Shown: positions 53,244 to 62,498, counted from the stretch's first letter. The stretch: DNA of 64,000 bases from Streptomyces broussonetiae (GCF_009796285.1 NZ_CP047020.1:62001-126000); one strand, 5' to 3'. Program-made: numbers and translations. Notes: generated by a model from the letters alone, not told the origin.

Positions 53244-55340
53244 GAGCTATCCCCGCGGGTGCGGGGACGACCAGGTGCAGTCGGCGTCGCGGTAGCGCAT
53301 GGGGGAGCTACCCCCGCGTGCGCGGGGACGACCACACCCCGCGTGCGCTGCAGGGCCTGCCGGAGGAGCTACCCCCGCGTGCGCGGGGACGACCCCCATC
53401 GACTCCAGGAAGGAATCCGAGGCCTCGAGCTACCCCCGCGTGCGCGGGGACGACCGGGGGCGCCCGGCGGCGACGGTGGCACGGCTGGAGCTACCCCCGC
53501 GTGCGCGGGGACGACAGACACGCTCGCGGAGGCGGCGGTTCCCCTGACGAGCTACCCCCGCGGGTGCGGGGACGACATCAAAGGTCCGATACGCACCGGG
53601 AGTTCACCCGAGCTACCCCCGCGGGTGCGGGGACGACGTAACGCTGGCTCTTGGAGAACAGGAACAGGGTGAGCTACCCCCGCGGGTGCGGGGACGACTT
53701 TCGAACTCGGCGTGATCGTGCCCGAAATCAGGAGCTACCCCCGCGGGTGCGGGGACGACGGCGTAGGCGTTGATCCCGGTGGCCCAGTCGCCGAGCTACC
53801 CCCGCGGGTGCGGGGACGACAGCCAAGCGCAGCACCTACTACAACGGCGGCAGGAGCTACCCCCGCGGGTGCGGGGACGACGGCGGAACGGCGGATGTAT
53901 TCCGGAGCCGGGAAGAGCTACCCCCGCGGGTGCGGGGACGACCTCGACAGCGCGGCGTACGTGCTGGACTACGAGGAGCTACCCCCGCGGGTGCGGGGAC
54001 GACGCAGGACTTCCAGCCCCTGGTGCCCGCGCTGGAGAGCTACCCCCGCGGGTGCGGGGACGACCTCGGGCTCTCCTCCGGGCTCGCCGACGACGACGAG
54101 CTACCCCCGCGGGTGCGGGGACGACACGATGCAGTCGATCAGCCAGCCGTCGGTGGCCGAGCTACCCCCGCGGGTGCGGGGACGACCCCTGGCCTGGCGC
54201 GCCAACGCCTGACCAGGAAGAGCTACCCCCGCGGGTGCGGGGACGACCTCGGCAAGGATGCCATCTCCGGATGAAGCTGAGAGCTACCCCCGCGGGTGCG
54301 GGGACGACTGGAGCACGTGCTACCACGCCGAGGAGCACGCGGAGCTACCCCCGCGGGTGCGGGGACGACTCCCCCCCCAGAACCCGCGGCCCACCGTGAG
54401 GAGCTACCCCCGCGGGTGCGGGGATGACAAGTACGGGGCGGCCGGGGCCGCTGCGATGTGGGAGCTACCCCCGCGGGTGCGGGGACGACCATCAGGAGCG
54501 CGACCTGCGCGGCGGTGAGGACGAGCTACCCCCGCGGGTGCGGGGACGACACCCAGTAGTCGTGCGTTCCGTTGAGCCAGACCGAGCTACCCCCGCGGGT
54601 GCGGGGACGACTCTTCCTCGCTCAACTGCCTGCCGGCCACCGTGGAGCTACCCCCGCGGGTGCGGGGACGACCGCGCGTTGGTCGCCGGGTCGTACAGCT
54701 GGGTGGAGCTACCCCCGCGGGTGCGGGGACGACACGCCGGACTCGTCTGGGACGAAGGCGCAGACGGAGCTACCCCCGCGGGTGCGGGGACGACGTCTGC
54801 GGCGCGCCGTACAGACCGATGGACGCGGAGCTACCCCCGCGGGTGCGGGGACGACCGGTTGCATGCAAGTCGACTAGAGCGACCACGAGAGCTACCCCCG
54901 CGGGTGCGGGGACGACGCGCCGGATGGCCGCCGAGGCGTCCTCGCAGCCGAGCTACCCCCGCGGGTGCGGGGACGACGCGCCGGATGGCCGCCGAGGCGT
55001 CCTCGCAGCCGAGCTACCCCCGCGGGTGCGGGGACGACACGTGGGTCGGCCACAGCGCCCCCCTGATCGAGCTACCCCCGCGGGTGCGGGGACGACTCGC
55101 GGCGGCCGGCACGGCGCGCCTCGCGGGCCGAGCTACCCCCGCGGGTGCGGGGACGACATCAAGCGCGGCGCCGACGGCGGCCGGGACTACGAGCTACCCC
55201 CGCGGGTGCGGGGACGACCTCGCCGGCATGGCTGCTGGGGACACGATCCGGGAGCTACCCCCGCGGGTGCGGGGACGACGCAAGAGCATGCCGTCATCCC
55301 CCGGGCAAGAGCGAGCTACCCCCGCGGGTGCGGGGACGAC
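53244..55340 (-). CRISPR. Main type I-E CRISPR array, 35 repeats, 34 spacers
   Basis: 28-base repeats, in transcription direction GTCGTCCCCGCACCCGCGGG plus GGTAGCTC, with 33-base spacers at 61-base intervals from 53244 to 55313. The leader end is at high coordinate beside cas2e. The four repeats at 53305-53515 carry GCGTGCGCGGGG instead of GCGGGTGCGGGG, the first repeat has a further change, and 54401 has ATGAC; older, leader-distal copies vary most. Exceptions to spacing are 31-base (54370-54400) and 30-base (55039-55068) spacers. One repeat-spacer unit is duplicated (spacers 54978-55010 and 54917-54949). Confidence 0.97.
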
Positions 55341-55384
55341 ACTTGCTGACCTGCGGTGTTGTCAGGCCGGTGGGCGGTTTTCGT
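55341..55384 (-). promoter_or_regulatory. Short CRISPR leader
   Basis: Only 44 bases separate the cas2e stop from the first repeat. They contain an interrupted inverted repeat CTGAC...GTCAG and a few A/T-richer bases. Either the leader overlaps cas2e or array transcription continues from the cas operon. New spacers would be added at this edge. Confidence 0.6.
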
Positions 55385-55708
55385 TTACATCGGAATCGGG
55401 GCGCCAGGGGTGGCTACCCACTTGGCGGGGCGCGCCATCAGGGTAAGACCGTCGAAGTCGACGGGAGCCCAACGATCACGGCCAGCAGTACGTACAGACC
55501 AGCCCTGCTCGGTGTGGACAGGTTCGATCATGACTGCCTGTCCGTCGCGGATACGCTGGGCCAGTACGGGCCACAGACGGTCGCGGATGCGTGAGTTGGG
55601 AGTACCTACGTAGACGCCAGGGGCTGCTTCGACAAACCAGCGGGTGAGGTGGCCGCGCAGGCCTGGGGGTGCTGCGATCAAGATCACGACTGTGGTGCCC
55701 GGACTCAT
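55385..55708 (-). CDS. cas2: CRISPR-associated endoribonuclease-fold protein Cas2e
   Basis: 107 residues of the CT1978-type Cas2 found in type I-E systems: TVVILIAAPPGLRGHLTRWFVEAAPGVYVGTPNSRIRDRLWPVL, then QAVMIEPVHTEQGWSVRTAG. The ferredoxin-like fold forms the central dimer of the Cas1-Cas2 integrase. The start overlaps the cas1 stop by four bases. Full length for the family. Confidence 0.95.
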   Translation of the reverse strand: MSPGTTVVILIAAPPGLRGHLTRWFVEAAPGVYVGTPNSRIRDRLWPVLAQRIRDGQAVMIEPVHTEQGWSVRTAGRDRWAPVDFDGLTLMARPAKWVATPGAPIPM

Positions 55709-56709
55709 CCCTTTTCCCTCTGGTCTCTGCCTTCTTCCTGATCACGTGGCGGTGGGATGACGTCAACGTGTTGGTCCGGGGCAAAGGAGTTGCCCCAGTT
55801 CCAGCCAGCAGTGACGACGGTTTCGCCTTCGTCCCATAGGCCACTGAGTTCCTTCTCGGACAGGTGGACGTCGTCGGGTACGAGGAGTTGCTTGATGTCG
55901 TCGACGATGCGAGGCAAAAGCTTGTGCTGGACGACGGCGTCGCGCAGGGCTGTGCGGGCGTCGCGTTCGGTGGTAAGGCCCTTGGCTGAGAGTTCGAAGG
56001 CTAGGGGGATGGTGAACTCGGCTTTGTAGAGGTCGGCTATGTCCAGGACGAACGACAGGGCGGATCCTGTGTGGACGAACCCGAGTGCGGGGCTAGCACC
56101 GATTCCGGTGATGACTGCGTGGCAGATGCCGTAGAGGGCCGAGTTGGCGGCAGACAGCGAGCGGTTGACGTCGTCTCCGGCGGCGAAGGCGTCCCCCGGC
56201 TTGTAGTCGCGCTTGCTCCAGGGCACGCCGGTCCGTTCGGAGTGCTGGGCGTAGAGTCTGCGGATTCGAGTGCCCTCTCGTCCGCGAAGCTGCTGAAGGG
56301 TCAGCGCGGAGGTGTCTTCGCCGGGAAAGCGCATGTCGTACATGCGGCGTGCGACTGCGACGCGCTCTTTGGGACGGGTGACGAGCCAGGCTTGTCGTAA
56401 CTGGAGTTGCGAGCCGCGGGCAGTGCTGAGTCCGGAAGCGTACAGGCGGACGCCCTGTTCGCCGACCCAGCACACCGAGGTGGCGGAGTCTGCGAGCAGG
56501 GTGACGGCGGCGTGGGTGATGCGGCTGCCGGGGCCGATGAGGAGTACGGCGAGGTAGGCGGCGGGGACATGGACGATGCGGGCTTTGTTGATCAGGACGA
56601 CGGCGTTGTCGTCCCGGTCGATGTGGCATCGCTCGATGTACAGGCTGGAGACGCGGTCCTCGATCCTGTGGACGTCCTGCGGGCCGGTCCGCCACCAGGG
56701 TTCAGCCAT
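55705..56709 (-). CDS. cas1: Cas1e spacer-acquisition integrase
   Basis: 334 residues. N-terminal beta domain (DRVSSLYIERCHIDRDDNAVVLI) and a C-terminal helical catalytic domain. The three metal-binding acids or histidine are visible: E in RGREGTRIRRLY (~E145), H in GFVHTGSALSFVLD (~H211) and D in DIADLYKAEF. The C-terminal tail (RDQEEGRDQREKG) is extra. With Cas2e it captures and inserts protospacers at the leader end. Overlaps cas6e and cas2e. Confidence 0.96.
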   Translation of the reverse strand: MAEPWWRTGPQDVHRIEDRVSSLYIERCHIDRDDNAVVLINKARIVHVPAAYLAVLLIGPGSRITHAAVTLLADSATSVCWVGEQGVRLYASGLSTARGSQLQLRQAWLVTRPKERVAVARRMYDMRFPGEDTSALTLQQLRGREGTRIRRLYAQHSERTGVPWSKRDYKPGDAFAAGDDVNRSLSAANSALYGICHAVITGIGASPALGFVHTGSALSFVLDIADLYKAEFTIPLAFELSAKGLTTERDARTALRDAVVQHKLLPRIVDDIKQLLVPDDVHLSEKELSGLWDEGETVVTAGWNWGNSFAPDQHVDVIPPPRDQEEGRDQREKG

Positions 56710-57487
56710 GTGGTGCCTCCTGCAGGAGTGGGGCGAGGGTGAGCATGCCCTGGCCGTAGCCTTTGGCGGGGCCGATGCCGCCCAGCAGGGTCGCCTGTAG
56801 GGCGACGGGGTCGGTGACGCGGAGCCGTCCCTGGAAGGTGGCGGTGGAGAGCGTGACGCGGGGGCCGTCCTTGCCCTTGCGGAACCGCAGGGTGTCCCGG
56901 GCGATGAGGGACACCGCCGGCGCCGGGCCTGCGGGAGCCTCGGCGGCGGTGGATGCGTCGAGGTCGATGGTGGTGCCGGTGTCGGTGGCGGGGATGGTGA
57001 AGCCGTGCCGTTCGGTTCGGGTGAGCAGCCAGGTGAGCTGTTGTGCCGCGGTGCGGTGCGCGACGCGGAAGCCGCGCCGCTTTTCCAGCGTGTCCGCGTT
57101 CTTCATGCGCTGCAGCTGCTCTTCGCTGGGTTTGACGGGCCGCTGCACGGTCTGGACCGGGTTGGCTGTCAGTCGGAAGGCGAATTCCCGGCCCACGGCG
57201 AGGCGTTGCAGCAGGGGAGCGTAGTCGGCGATGAGTGGTTGCCCGCCGTCGGCGTCCGGCCAGCCGGCCTGTTCTACCAGGTGCTGCCAGGATGGGCGGT
57301 TCTCGGTGAGGACCAGAATCTCGGCGCGGTGTGGGGTGTTGCTCTCCAGCCGCCACAGCACGCGTTCGGTGACGGGTTGGGTAGCGAGGCCGCCGAGGAC
57401 GGCGGCGTGCAGCCGGTGCGGGTTGGCCAGCAGGGAGACAGCGGCCCGGCGGCGGGGGTTGAGGGCGATCTTCGACAGGTAAGGCAT
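56702..57487 (-). CDS. cas6e: Cas6e crRNA-processing endoribonuclease
   Basis: 261 residues. Two RAMP ferredoxin-like folds. N-terminal LSKIALNPRRRAAVSLLANPHRLHAAVLGGL contains the histidine region used in catalysis by Cse3/CasE. The C-terminal glycine-rich loop is GGIGPAKGYGQGMLTLAP. It cuts the repeat at the base of its hairpin and stays bound to the crRNA 3' handle in Cascade. The repeats here form the required GC stem. Start ATG 57487. Confidence 0.95.
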   Translation of the reverse strand: MPYLSKIALNPRRRAAVSLLANPHRLHAAVLGGLATQPVTERVLWRLESNTPHRAEILVLTENRPSWQHLVEQAGWPDADGGQPLIADYAPLLQRLAVGREFAFRLTANPVQTVQRPVKPSEEQLQRMKNADTLEKRRGFRVAHRTAAQQLTWLLTRTERHGFTIPATDTGTTIDLDASTAAEAPAGPAPAVSLIARDTLRFRKGKDGPRVTLSTATFQGRLRVTDPVALQATLLGGIGPAKGYGQGMLTLAPLLQEAPHG

Positions 57488-57490
57488 GGG

Positions 57491-58285
57491 TCACCAGCCC
57501 AGGAGAGCGAAGGGGTCGTGGCCAAGGTCCGTTCTGCCGGCGGGGATATCGGCGGCCTGGCCGGTCGTTTGCTGGCCGGTGGGGAGGCTGATCCACAGGT
57601 GTCGCACGGTGCGTTGGCTGAAGAGGGTGCCGGTCTTCAGGTCGTAGGTGTCGGGTACGTCGGTGGCGGTGAGGTCGCCGGCCGGGTCTTCGACGGTGGC
57701 CTCTACTGTCACTTGCGCTCCCCTGAAGCGGGCACGGTGAGGTGCGGATGCCTGCCAGGGGACGTCTTCGAGCACCTTGGGCAGATCGGTGTCGGGGTGC
57801 AGGCCGAGGCTCACGGGTCCGGTCGGCGGGCAGGAGCGGCGGCCGAGCGAGAGCGGGAAGGCGGGGTGGCGTACGGCGTGTTCCAGGTGCTGCAGCAGCG
57901 CGGCGGGGCCGGCGACGGCGGCGGTGAAGACCGCGTCCTGCAGGTAGTACCGCTGGGTGACGCCGGTGTACTTGGCCGGGCCGGTCTTCTTCTGTGCGCC
58001 CTTGGCGTCGACCTTGGCGGCCGGCAGCGCAAGGCCGCGGTGGTCGCTGACGGTGTGGTAGTCGCGCAGCAGCGTGCCGGGCTGGTCGACCCGTACGCCC
58101 AGGCGCAGGCCGAGCAGGTCGGTCAGGGATGCTTCGCGGGGGCGGCCCTCGGCTGCGGCAAGGAGGCCCAGGATGCCGGACTTGGTCGGCTGGGGCTGAG
58201 TGTCGCGGCGGTTGTAGCGGGAGGGGCCGCCCCACGACTGCAGGGGGGCGGCCAGCCGCAGGACGAGTACGGCCTGGCCGCTCAT
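57491..58285 (-). CDS. cas5e: Cascade subunit Cas5e
   Basis: 264 residues of the CasD/Cas5e family: VLVLRLAAPLQSWGGPSRYNRRDTQPQPTKSGILGLLAAAEGR at the N-terminus, the RAMP core LGLRLGVRVDQPGTLLRDYHTV, and a thumb segment. It caps the 5' handle of crRNA. The start overlaps the cas7e stop by four bases. The C-terminus PAGRTDLGHDPFALLGW is typical. Confidence 0.95.
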   Translation of the reverse strand: MSGQAVLVLRLAAPLQSWGGPSRYNRRDTQPQPTKSGILGLLAAAEGRPREASLTDLLGLRLGVRVDQPGTLLRDYHTVSDHRGLALPAAKVDAKGAQKKTGPAKYTGVTQRYYLQDAVFTAAVAGPAALLQHLEHAVRHPAFPLSLGRRSCPPTGPVSLGLHPDTDLPKVLEDVPWQASAPHRARFRGAQVTVEATVEDPAGDLTATDVPDTYDLKTGTLFSQRTVRHLWISLPTGQQTTGQAADIPAGRTDLGHDPFALLGW

Positions 58286-59466
58286 CGGTGACCTGCCTGC
58301 GCAGCCTCGGTGCGCTGCGCGGGGATCTCGCCGTGGGTCAGCCAGGCGCCGACGGTGTTGCCGACCTCCTCCAGGAGCGTTTGGAAGGGCAGCGAGGGGC
58401 CGAAGGCCTCCGCGAGTTTGTCGCTTTCCAACGCGTAGGTGGCCAGGGTCCGCTGCGGCACGGTGCCCCAGGTCTCGCCGGCCGTTTTCAACTCGTCGGC
58501 CAGTGCGGTAGCGGATTCGGCTGCCAGACCCTGGTTTCCGGTGACGGGTTCTTCGAAGGCGGAGACGAGGTTGACGGGCTGGTCGGTGCGGACGGTGACC
58601 AGGACCAGGTGGGGCAGGGTGCGGTGGGCGAAAGAGTTCTGGTGGCCGGTGGGCATGGACCGGGTGAACGCGTCGATGAACCGGACGGTGGCTTCGCGGG
58701 TGGCCTCGGCCGAGGTGAGGTTGTTACGCAGTTGGTGGGTGCCGAGTACTGCGTAGCGGTAGAGGGTGGCGCTGTTGAACTCCACGGTGCCGATCATGCC
58801 GGCTCCGCTGTCCTCGGTGTTCTCGTCGTCGACGGCGGTGTAGTAGTCGAACTCGGTGCGCACCGCGTGGGTGGACAACGCGTGGGCGACCTGGACCGCG
58901 GCGTCGACGTTCAGGTCCTTCAGGTCGGCGACCATCCGGCCGAAGAGCGCGACCTCAGCCGGGTGACCTGTGGACAGCGCGGAGACCACGGGCAGCTTGC
59001 TGGTCTCCTCCTGGAGCTCCTTGTCGGGCAGCGCGGCCAGTTCCGCGGCGCGTCCGCCGAGCAGGCGCACGAGGTCGTCGAGCTGGCGCTTACCGAAGAA
59101 GAGCAGGTAGGCGGACTGCTCCTCCTTTTTCGCCGACTTCTTGATGCCCAGCGGTTCCATCAGCGCAGCCGCCAAGCGATCGGCCTGCGCAGCCTCCAGG
59201 GCCGCTCCGCCCTCGCTCTCGGGCCGGCCGAGGCGCTCGGCGAGCAGGGTGGCGATCCGCTTGGTGCGGGTGGCTCGGTCGGCGGGCGCCTCGGTCTTGG
59301 CGAACTCGATCCGGGTGGCGCGCTTCCAGGCCTGCGAGGAGATCCGTGCACGACGGGCACCCCCGTAGAGGGCCTGCTTCGGAGTACCGGAATCATCCCG
59401 GTTGATGTTGGACGGCGGAACGCTCTGCAGGATGTGGACCTCAACGAAAAGCGTCGGCTCGGACAT
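58282..59466 (-). CDS. cas7e: Cascade backbone subunit Cas7e
   Basis: 394 residues, the usual CasC/Cse4 length. Starts LFVEVHILQSVPPSNINRDDSGTPKQALYGGARRARISSQAWKRATR, a hallmark of Cas7e (RNA-binding RISSQ/KR motif). Later segments AHALSTHAVRTEFDYYTAVDDE and GMIGTVEFNSATLYRYAVL are also conserved. Six copies would form the crRNA-binding helix. A 159-base gap with a hairpin separates it from the upstream cse2 gene. Confidence 0.96.
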   Translation of the reverse strand: MSEPTLFVEVHILQSVPPSNINRDDSGTPKQALYGGARRARISSQAWKRATRIEFAKTEAPADRATRTKRIATLLAERLGRPESEGGAALEAAQADRLAAALMEPLGIKKSAKKEEQSAYLLFFGKRQLDDLVRLLGGRAAELAALPDKELQEETSKLPVVSALSTGHPAEVALFGRMVADLKDLNVDAAVQVAHALSTHAVRTEFDYYTAVDDENTEDSGAGMIGTVEFNSATLYRYAVLGTHQLRNNLTSAEATREATVRFIDAFTRSMPTGHQNSFAHRTLPHLVLVTVRTDQPVNLVSAFEEPVTGNQGLAAESATALADELKTAGETWGTVPQRTLATYALESDKLAEAFGPSLPFQTLLEEVGNTVGAWLTHGEIPAQRTEAAQAGHR

Positions 59467-59625
59467 GACATGACTCCTTAGGGAAGGTGAGCACCGCGCA
59501 GTGGCGGTGCCGGAAGTGGAACGGCAGAGGAGCGCCCGGCAGCGGTGGCCGGGCAGGTGAGGGCAGGCAGCAGCGCGAGTGCACTGTGCTTGGGCGTTGG
59601 CGGCACGGTGCGTAAAGCGACAGGG
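59467..59625 (-). promoter_or_regulatory. Unusually long gap with hairpin inside the cas operon
   Basis: All other neighbouring cas genes overlap or nearly touch, but 159 bases separate cse2 from cas7e. Within it GCACCGC and GCGGTGC (59491-59510) form a perfect 7-bp stem with a six-base loop just upstream of the cas7e ribosome site (CTTAGGGAAG region). It could be an mRNA processing, attenuation or stability element that sets Cas7e dosage. This is inferred from structure. Confidence 0.4.
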
Positions 59626-60825
59626 TCAGGGCTGCGCGTCCTCGCGGCGGAAGTCGCGATCCCACGTGCTGCGCAGACGCGACTGAGCCTCTGGCCGCTG
59701 CGGGTCGTCCCAGCCACGCAGGGCCATGCGGACGAGGGTGTAGTCCAGGCCGACGTCCGCCTGGCGCAGCAGCGGCACGAGAGTGCGCAGATGGTGGGCA
59801 AGCTCCTGGGAATCCAGGGAGGTAAGCAGGGCGCCGAGTCGGCGCTCCAGGGCCACTCGGTCCGTGCTGTTGTTCCGGGCAAGGAGTGTGCGGCAAGCGG
59901 CGCCAGGACTGATCCCGGCCACGTGCATCTGCTGTTTCTTGCCCTGCTGGTGCATGCCGAAAAGAGTCAGCGCACTGTGCTCGGCGCTGAGATCCCTGGT
60001 GAGAGCACCCCTGGCACGCAACTCGCTGCCCATCCACGTGCGGTAGAAGCTCCACATGGCGGGCACCGTGCCGGCTTCTTCCCCAACCCCGGAGCGCAGA
60101 GCCGCCAGTTCGGCTCCCGCCTCGGGCCGTTCCGGGTCGAAAACGGACCAGTACCAGCTCTGCGCGCCCTGTCCCTGTCCGGACGGGCGGTCCTCCGTAC
60201 TCCTGGTGATGGGATCGGTGTACTGAAGACCCCAGGCCCGCAGCACCCGGCCATGGTGCGGCGTCATCCAGTCACACAGGTCCCGGTGCAACCGTGTGTA
60301 GTCCAGACCGATGCCCGCCCGGCGCAGCAGGGGCACCAAACCGCGCAGGTGATGGACCAGCTCGTCCAAGTCCACTGCGGTCGCGGCCGCAGCCAGCCGC
60401 CTGCGGACGCCGGCGGCCACACGGTGCTCGTCGGCGAGGGTCAACTGGCGGCCGGCGGCCGCTTCGGCGACCAGATCGGCCCGCAAGGTGCGGCAGGCCG
60501 TGCCCAGCCCTGTAGCCGGGCAGTGGACCGGCTGCGTCGCGCCATGCTGGTGCAGGCCGAAGAGAGTGAGCGCGGCATGCTCGGCCCGGTAGGAGCGGGG
60601 CAGCCGCTCCGAGGTCCGGGCGATGTCGGTCAGCTCCACCCGGTGCAGGTACCGCATACCGGCGACGGTGCCCGGCTCACGCCCGAGGCCATCGCGCAAG
60701 GCACGCAGACCCCGCTCGGCCCACGCCGGCGGACGGGACAAATTCTGTGCTTGCCACTCCTCGGTGAACTCCTCCCAGAAGTAGGCGCGGTAGGTCCGTG
60801 CGGCCGGTGCTGCCATGCTGCTCAT
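59626..60825 (-). CDS. cse2: Tandem double-domain Cse2 (CasB) Cascade subunit
   Basis: 399 residues, about twice the usual ~160-220. Domain 1 (residues ~1-200) and domain 2 (~215-390) both show the Cse2 pattern. The first has GTVAGMRYLHR, YRAEHAALTLFGLHQHG, GLGTACRTLRAD and LVHHLRGLVPLLRRAGIGLDYTRLHRDLCDW. The second has GTVPAMWSFYR, LSAEHSALTLFGMHQQGKKQ, SPGAACRTLLARNN and LAHHLRTLVPLLRQADVGLDYTLVRMAL. Normal Cascade holds two Cse2 copies as a dimer. This gene encodes both in one chain joined by a short linker (TRSTEDRPSGQGQ). Starts ATG 60825, overlapping the cas8e stop. Confidence 0.9.
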   Translation of the reverse strand: MSSMAAPAARTYRAYFWEEFTEEWQAQNLSRPPAWAERGLRALRDGLGREPGTVAGMRYLHRVELTDIARTSERLPRSYRAEHAALTLFGLHQHGATQPVHCPATGLGTACRTLRADLVAEAAAGRQLTLADEHRVAAGVRRRLAAAATAVDLDELVHHLRGLVPLLRRAGIGLDYTRLHRDLCDWMTPHHGRVLRAWGLQYTDPITRSTEDRPSGQGQGAQSWYWSVFDPERPEAGAELAALRSGVGEEAGTVPAMWSFYRTWMGSELRARGALTRDLSAEHSALTLFGMHQQGKKQQMHVAGISPGAACRTLLARNNSTDRVALERRLGALLTSLDSQELAHHLRTLVPLLRQADVGLDYTLVRMALRGWDDPQRPEAQSRLRSTWDRDFRREDAQP

Positions 60826-62498
60826 GCCGCTTCCCCCTCACCTGTCGCGGCATCGACGGTGCGAGTGAGGATCTCACCGAGCCGCTTGTGGAACACCCCG
60901 GCGGCCTTGCCGCTGCGGAAGACGATCTCCTTGCCATTCACCTTCTCGGTGCGCCCCACCACAGCGCGGGGCGGCGCAGCGGCCAGCAGACCGTCCGCCT
61001 CCCGCAGAGCAGCCTGCCGCAGCGTGACCTCCCATGCCTGCTGCGCACGCTCCAGCGTGTCGTAGTCGTCACCGATGGTCCGCAGCCCCGCGAGCAGACG
61101 CCGCATCCTGCCGTCGACGGCGTGCAGGAACCGCGCCGAGGGCCGCTCACCCTTGTCCCGCGGGAGCGGCTCGCCGCCACAGGCACGGCGCAGGTCGGAG
61201 TGGAGGCCGTCCAGCACACGCGCAACCCGGTCGGCCTGATCCACACAGTCCAGGATGGGCTGGCGCAGCCACTCGTCGGCGGCGAGGAGGGACGCCACGG
61301 GCAGCGGCAGGCTGTCGGCGATGGCGTTCTCGACGACGGCGGACTGATTGCCGTACTCCAGCCCGCAGGTCTCGACACCCAGTGCGAAGTCGGCGGGCAG
61401 ATACCGGTCCGCGAACAGCTGCCCCGTCTGCCGCAGCAGCACGGAGGTATACGGGCCGTCACCGTCCTGTGGAAGTGCGAGTGCCAGCAGCGCACCGAGT
61501 CCCTGCCACGCGGCACGACCCGAAGCGTGACGGCGTGGCCGTCGCGCCGACCGGCCCGCTTTCGGCTTGGCGAGGTGCATCCAGGCCGTGTGCGGCTCCT
61601 CCCCCGGCGTCAAAGCGAGCCGGTCCCCCGCACAGACGACCACCTGCCGTACACGCAGCCCCTGCTCGGTCTCGGCAGGGATCAGCCGGATCCGGCGGGA
61701 GGGGAAGGTGAGCAGATCCAGCAGACCCCCGGCAGGACGCACCGACCACTCAGGCCCGGCCGGCGACGTCGCTGCGCAGGAGGCCGGGCGTTCGTCCCAC
61801 GCCCACTGCGGCCGATCCCCCGCAGCCAGCCCGTCGGGCAGCACGGGAGTGTTCAACAGCAGCGTCTCGTACAAGGTGCCACCGGTCGGCACGATCACAC
61901 CGAACTGACCGAGCGGGCCCGTCGGATTGCCCGTCGTCTTGCCGTTCTTCGCCTGCCCGTCACCGACGGCTCCCGTCTTGATGGCGGCGGTGTCCCAGCA
62001 GTGGGCGTGCATCAGCCACAGCGCCGCCTGCGCGGGCGTCAGGTCCAAGTGGTCGGCCTCGCTGAGTGCGCTGAACAGCGGCACGTTGTTTCCCGACGCC
62101 ACAGAGGGGACGAGCAACGTGGACGGCTTGGTTTCACCGTTCAGCGCTGTCAGGCCCGCCACTTGAGCGAACGGCCGACTGGAGAACAGCTCGAACCGGT
62201 CGCCGTAACGGGGGCCGAGGTAGTCGAGGAGCTTCTCCTTCTCCTCGGCCGAGAAGCCGCCCTGCGTGAACCGCTTGCCCCATTCACCGCGCGACCGCGG
62301 GACTCCCAGCGCGTCAAACACGATGGGCAGCAGCAACTGACGCAACACCGCAGGCAACATCGTCGGCACCGGAAGGTCCAGCCGCGCGAGACCGTGTGAA
62401 CCGGTGAGCGCTTCCAGCAGGCCAACGGCCCGCACCTCGCCGTCCACGCCGGTGACAGGCAGCCAGGCTCCCCGGACCAGACCGTCGTCGTCTCCCAT
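60822..62498 (-). CDS. cas8e: Cascade large subunit Cas8e (Cse1/CasA)
   Basis: 558 residues from ATG 62498 (GGGGAGGGGGATC upstream). Typical Cse1 features: WLPVTGVDGEVRAVGLLEAL, LPAVLRQLLLPIVFDALGVPRS, FELFSSRPFAQVAGL, AQAALWLMHAHCWDTAAIKTGAVGD, TGPLGQFGVIVPTGGTLYETLLLNTP. A four-helix C-terminal bundle follows. It recognises the PAM, opens the target and recruits Cas3. It is the first gene of the Cascade block and likely follows its own promoter at 62500-62690. Confidence 0.95.
   Translation of the reverse strand: MGDDDGLVRGAWLPVTGVDGEVRAVGLLEALTGSHGLARLDLPVPTMLPAVLRQLLLPIVFDALGVPRSRGEWGKRFTQGGFSAEEKEKLLDYLGPRYGDRFELFSSRPFAQVAGLTALNGETKPSTLLVPSVASGNNVPLFSALSEADHLDLTPAQAALWLMHAHCWDTAAIKTGAVGDGQAKNGKTTGNPTGPLGQFGVIVPTGGTLYETLLLNTPVLPDGLAAGDRPQWAWDERPASCAATSPAGPEWSVRPAGGLLDLLTFPSRRIRLIPAETEQGLRVRQVVVCAGDRLALTPGEEPHTAWMHLAKPKAGRSARRPRRHASGRAAWQGLGALLALALPQDGDGPYTSVLLRQTGQLFADRYLPADFALGVETCGLEYGNQSAVVENAIADSLPLPVASLLAADEWLRQPILDCVDQADRVARVLDGLHSDLRRACGGEPLPRDKGERPSARFLHAVDGRMRRLLAGLRTIGDDYDTLERAQQAWEVTLRQAALREADGLLAAAPPRAVVGRTEKVNGKEIVFRSGKAAGVFHKRLGEILTRTVDAATGEGEAA

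Noticed and set aside
54424..55446. Long plus-strand frames with repeating SYPRGCGDD and ELPPRVRGR motifs
   Set aside because: These are translations of CRISPR repeats. The 61-base unit reads through different frames and no protein is implied.
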